A stretch of 64,000 nt of DNA from assembly GCF_001693755.1 (NCBI RefSeq), contig NZ_LYST01000021.1, positions 1 through 64,000 of the forward strand. Direction: 5' to 3'. Under the pieces are notes generated by a model. The model had not been told where the DNA came from. It searched no databases and saw nothing but the letters and a program-made list of their open reading frames with translations. Each line of letters opens with the position of its first letter. Within the stretch, counting starts at the first letter, position 1. A program made the translations under genes and the position numbers. Source of the DNA: Gilliamella sp. wkB171 (lineage in GTDB: Bacteria > Pseudomonadota > Gammaproteobacteria > Enterobacterales > Orbaceae). Below are positions 62,149-64,000 of the stretch, in pieces.

Positions 62149-63531
62149 ATGGATAATAAAAGATTATCAGTCATGGAAAAAATAGGCTTTGGAATGGGTG
62201 ATGCAGCATGTGGAATCGTTTATTCATCAGTCACCATGTTTTTGACCTACTTTTATACCGATATTTATGGACTATCAGCTGCTGCAGTCGGGATCATGTT
62301 TTTAGCAACACGAATTTTTGATGCCATTATCGATCCTATTACCGGTATGGTAGCAGATCGAACTAAAACTCGCTGGGGAAGATTTCGACCTTGGTTAATT
62401 TGGTTTGCCATTCCCTACGCTGTACTTGCAGTCATGACCTATACTACACCTGACTTTGGTTACTCCGGTAAACTCTTATATGCCTACATTACTTATGCGT
62501 TGTTGATGCTTTGCTATACCTTTATTAACATTCCTTATTGTGCACTCGGTGGAGTCATTACTCGTGATGAAAAAGATCGTCTTTCTGCACAATCATTTCG
62601 TTTTACCATCTCATCAGCGGCTGGATTAATGGTATCAATTGGTACTCTATTTTTGGTAGATTGGTTTGGTAAAGAGAATAAGCAACTAGGCTTTCAAATG
62701 ACAATGGCTGTGATGGGTGTTATTGCTATTGCAATGTTAGTGTTTTGCTTTGCAACAACCAAAGAACGCGTGACACCAATTGAAGATAAAAATGTCAGCA
62801 TAAAAAAAGATTTAAAATGCCTTTTAGCTAATGATCAGTGGTGCATTGTTGCCATTATTACGTTCTTTTCAAGCATGGCTGGCGTAATGCGTAGTTCAGC
62901 AACACTCTATTATGCAACTTATTTAATGATGGGCGGTATTAGTTCGGCAGCGGGAACGGCTATGAAGTCTGCTTTTGTGTCAACCTCTGTAATCGGTACT
63001 ATTTTAGGTGCGATGGCTGCCGGATATTTTGCTAAACGTTTTACCGCGATTCAATTATTCAAAAATATCAATTTAATTTTATTTGCCATTGGCGTGATTA
63101 TGTTTTTTATTCCGCCGGTTTGGTTAGCAGTGGTGTTTCCTCTTTATTTTTTAATCGGCTTTTTCCATTCAATGTATCAACCATTTAAATGGAATATGAT
63201 GGCAAATGCGGCCGATTATGGTGAATGGAAATTTGGTCGACGCGCAACAGGCTTGTCTTTTTCTGGAAACTTATTTGCACTTAAATTAGGTATGGCAATT
63301 GCGGGCGCATTGGTTGGTATTTGCTTAGGCTTATTGGGTTATCAAGCTGGTGTTGAAGTACAAACGCCACTGGCAACGATGGGCATTATTGGACTGTTAA
63401 CTATAGGGCCTGCGTTTTCATATTTGTTACTTTGGTGGCTTATGCGTTTTTATAAACTAGATGACAAAATGATGGAAAAAATTCAACAAGATTTACTTGC
63501 CAGACAAAAAAATATTGAAAACAATAACTAG
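62149..63531 (+). CDS. GPH family sugar:cation symporter (pentoside/xyloside type)
   Basis: Member of the glycoside-pentoside-hexuronide symporter family (MelB/XylP/YicJ-like), 460 residues and 12 helices. The hallmark DAIIDPITGMVADRTKTRWGRFRPWLIW (residues about 50-80) contains the cation-site aspartates and the RWGRFRP loop. I start at 62149, with AAGGAG six bases upstream; an ATG three bases earlier is possible. The next gene, 42 bases on, is a GH43 glycosidase, so the likely cargo is a xylo- or arabino-oligosaccharide. Confidence 0.88.
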   Translation: MDNKRLSVMEKIGFGMGDAACGIVYSSVTMFLTYFYTDIYGLSAAAVGIMFLATRIFDAIIDPITGMVADRTKTRWGRFRPWLIWFAIPYAVLAVMTYTTPDFGYSGKLLYAYITYALLMLCYTFINIPYCALGGVITRDEKDRLSAQSFRFTISSAAGLMVSIGTLFLVDWFGKENKQLGFQMTMAVMGVIAIAMLVFCFATTKERVTPIEDKNVSIKKDLKCLLANDQWCIVAIITFFSSMAGVMRSSATLYYATYLMMGGISSAAGTAMKSAFVSTSVIGTILGAMAAGYFAKRFTAIQLFKNINLILFAIGVIMFFIPPVWLAVVFPLYFLIGFFHSMYQPFKWNMMANAADYGEWKFGRRATGLSFSGNLFALKLGMAIAGALVGICLGLLGYQAGVEVQTPLATMGIIGLLTIGPAFSYLLLWWLMRFYKLDDKMMEKIQQDLLARQKNIENNN

Positions 63532-63573
63532 GATAGAAAGTTACGTTAATAACGTAATGTAAAAGGTAATTAT

Positions 63574-64000
63574 ATGCGTTCAGATTATTATAACAATCCC
63601 ATCATCTGTGCTGATTATTCTGATCCAGATATCGTCAGAGTGAAAGATGATTTCTTTATGGTTTCATCTAGCTTTAATCATATGCCAGCACTGCCGATTT
63701 TGCATTCTAAAGATTTAGTGAATTGGCAAATTATAAATCATGTATTTTCGTCTCTTGATTTACCGGGTTATGATTGTGTGCAACCAGGTAAAGGGGTTTG
63801 GGCACCATCAATCCGTTATCATGACCAAAAATTCTGGGTGTTTTTTAGCACCCCTGATGAGGGGATATTTATGTGCAATACCGACAACCCATGGGGCGAA
63901 TGGAGCAAACCTCATTGTGTCCAACCCGCATTAGGTTGGATTGACCCTTGTCCATTTTGGGATGATGATGGTCAAGCTTGGTTAGTTCATGCTTTTGCAC
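63574..64000 (+). CDS. GH43 family glycosidase (beta-xylosidase/arabinofuranosidase), 5' part
   Basis: The frame is open from ATG 63574 to the window end (142 residues) and continues beyond. It begins with the GH43 five-bladed propeller signature: NPIICADYSDPDIVRVKDDFFMVSSSFNHMPALPILHSKDLVNW, where the aspartate of DYSDPDI is the catalytic base. KGVWAPSIRYHDQKFWVFFS follows, then GWIDPCPFWDDDGQAWLVHAFA, with the pKa-modulating Asp region. There is no signal peptide, so it is cytosolic and acts on oligosaccharides brought in by the GPH symporter. AAAGG is the ribosome-binding site. Confidence 0.9.
   Translation, partial: MRSDYYNNPIICADYSDPDIVRVKDDFFMVSSSFNHMPALPILHSKDLVNWQIINHVFSSLDLPGYDCVQPGKGVWAPSIRYHDQKFWVFFSTPDEGIFMCNTDNPWGEWSKPHCVQPALGWIDPCPFWDDDGQAWLVHAFA

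Overview
The window reads as one contiguous chromosomal segment of an A+T-rich gammaproteobacterium. Mfd, LolCDE, MatP, TopA-CysB, MmuP/MmuM, EndoV and the full his operon all resemble enterobacterial proteins. The low G+C, a QueH-type queuosine enzyme, many transporters and PTS parts, and a pentoside transporter followed by a GH43 glycosidase suggest an Orbaceae-like gut symbiont (Gilliamella or a relative). That placement is inference from gene content; no rRNA or tRNA gene was found to anchor it. No intact insertion sequence, transposase or integrase was recognised.

Layout. 1-7 kb: apt, a decayed PTS EIIA remnant, and a two-gene locus for a dimethylargininase-like enzyme and a basic amino acid antiporter behind paired ArgR boxes, then trmN6/nfi and the IMPACT-family gene. 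7-9 kb: a minimal type I-F CRISPR array (two repeats, one spacer) with a leader but no cas genes, then a membrane protein of unknown function and an acetyltransferase. 9-18 kb: rhomboid protease, lolCDE, mfd, a YdgA-like protein; lolE contains a perfect matS motif. 18-25 kb: mmuP-mmuM, riboflavin synthase, fluoride channel, a SulA-like gene under two LexA boxes, a lone YezG-like immunity protein, and an SRPBCC/MarR pair. 25-34 kb: a TetR-controlled Tm-1-like two-gene operon, two tandem DUF4261 paralogues, LysR/DoxX, a decayed unidentified gene, isochorismatase/Lrp-type regulator.

34-42 kb: hisLGDCBHAFI in canonical order, with a six-histidine leader peptide and a readable attenuator. 42-46 kb: cysB, topA, matP. 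46-52 kb: a metal-dependent amidohydrolase, a fructose-family PTS (EIIA and EIIBC), a polyamine-type permease and a separate HPr. 52-59 kb: a 1424-residue dehydratase-activase-like fusion, queH, and a phospholipase D-like protein. 59-64 kb: a MATE exporter, 1.2 kb of non-coding DNA carrying a CRP-like site, a GPH sugar symporter and the 5' part of a GH43 glycosidase that runs off the window.

Genes that appear to work together: the ArgR-boxed pair (import and hydrolysis of methylated arginine or a relative), mmuPM (S-methylmethionine uptake and methyl transfer to homocysteine), the his operon with its attenuator, MatP with a matS site in the same window, EIIA+EIIBC (possibly with the HPr), and the pentoside transporter with GH43. 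Nothing here is a convincing wholly new system. The observations most worth following are the cas-less I-F array, the ArgR-controlled dimethylargininase locus, the Tm-1-like operon and the DUF4261 pair.
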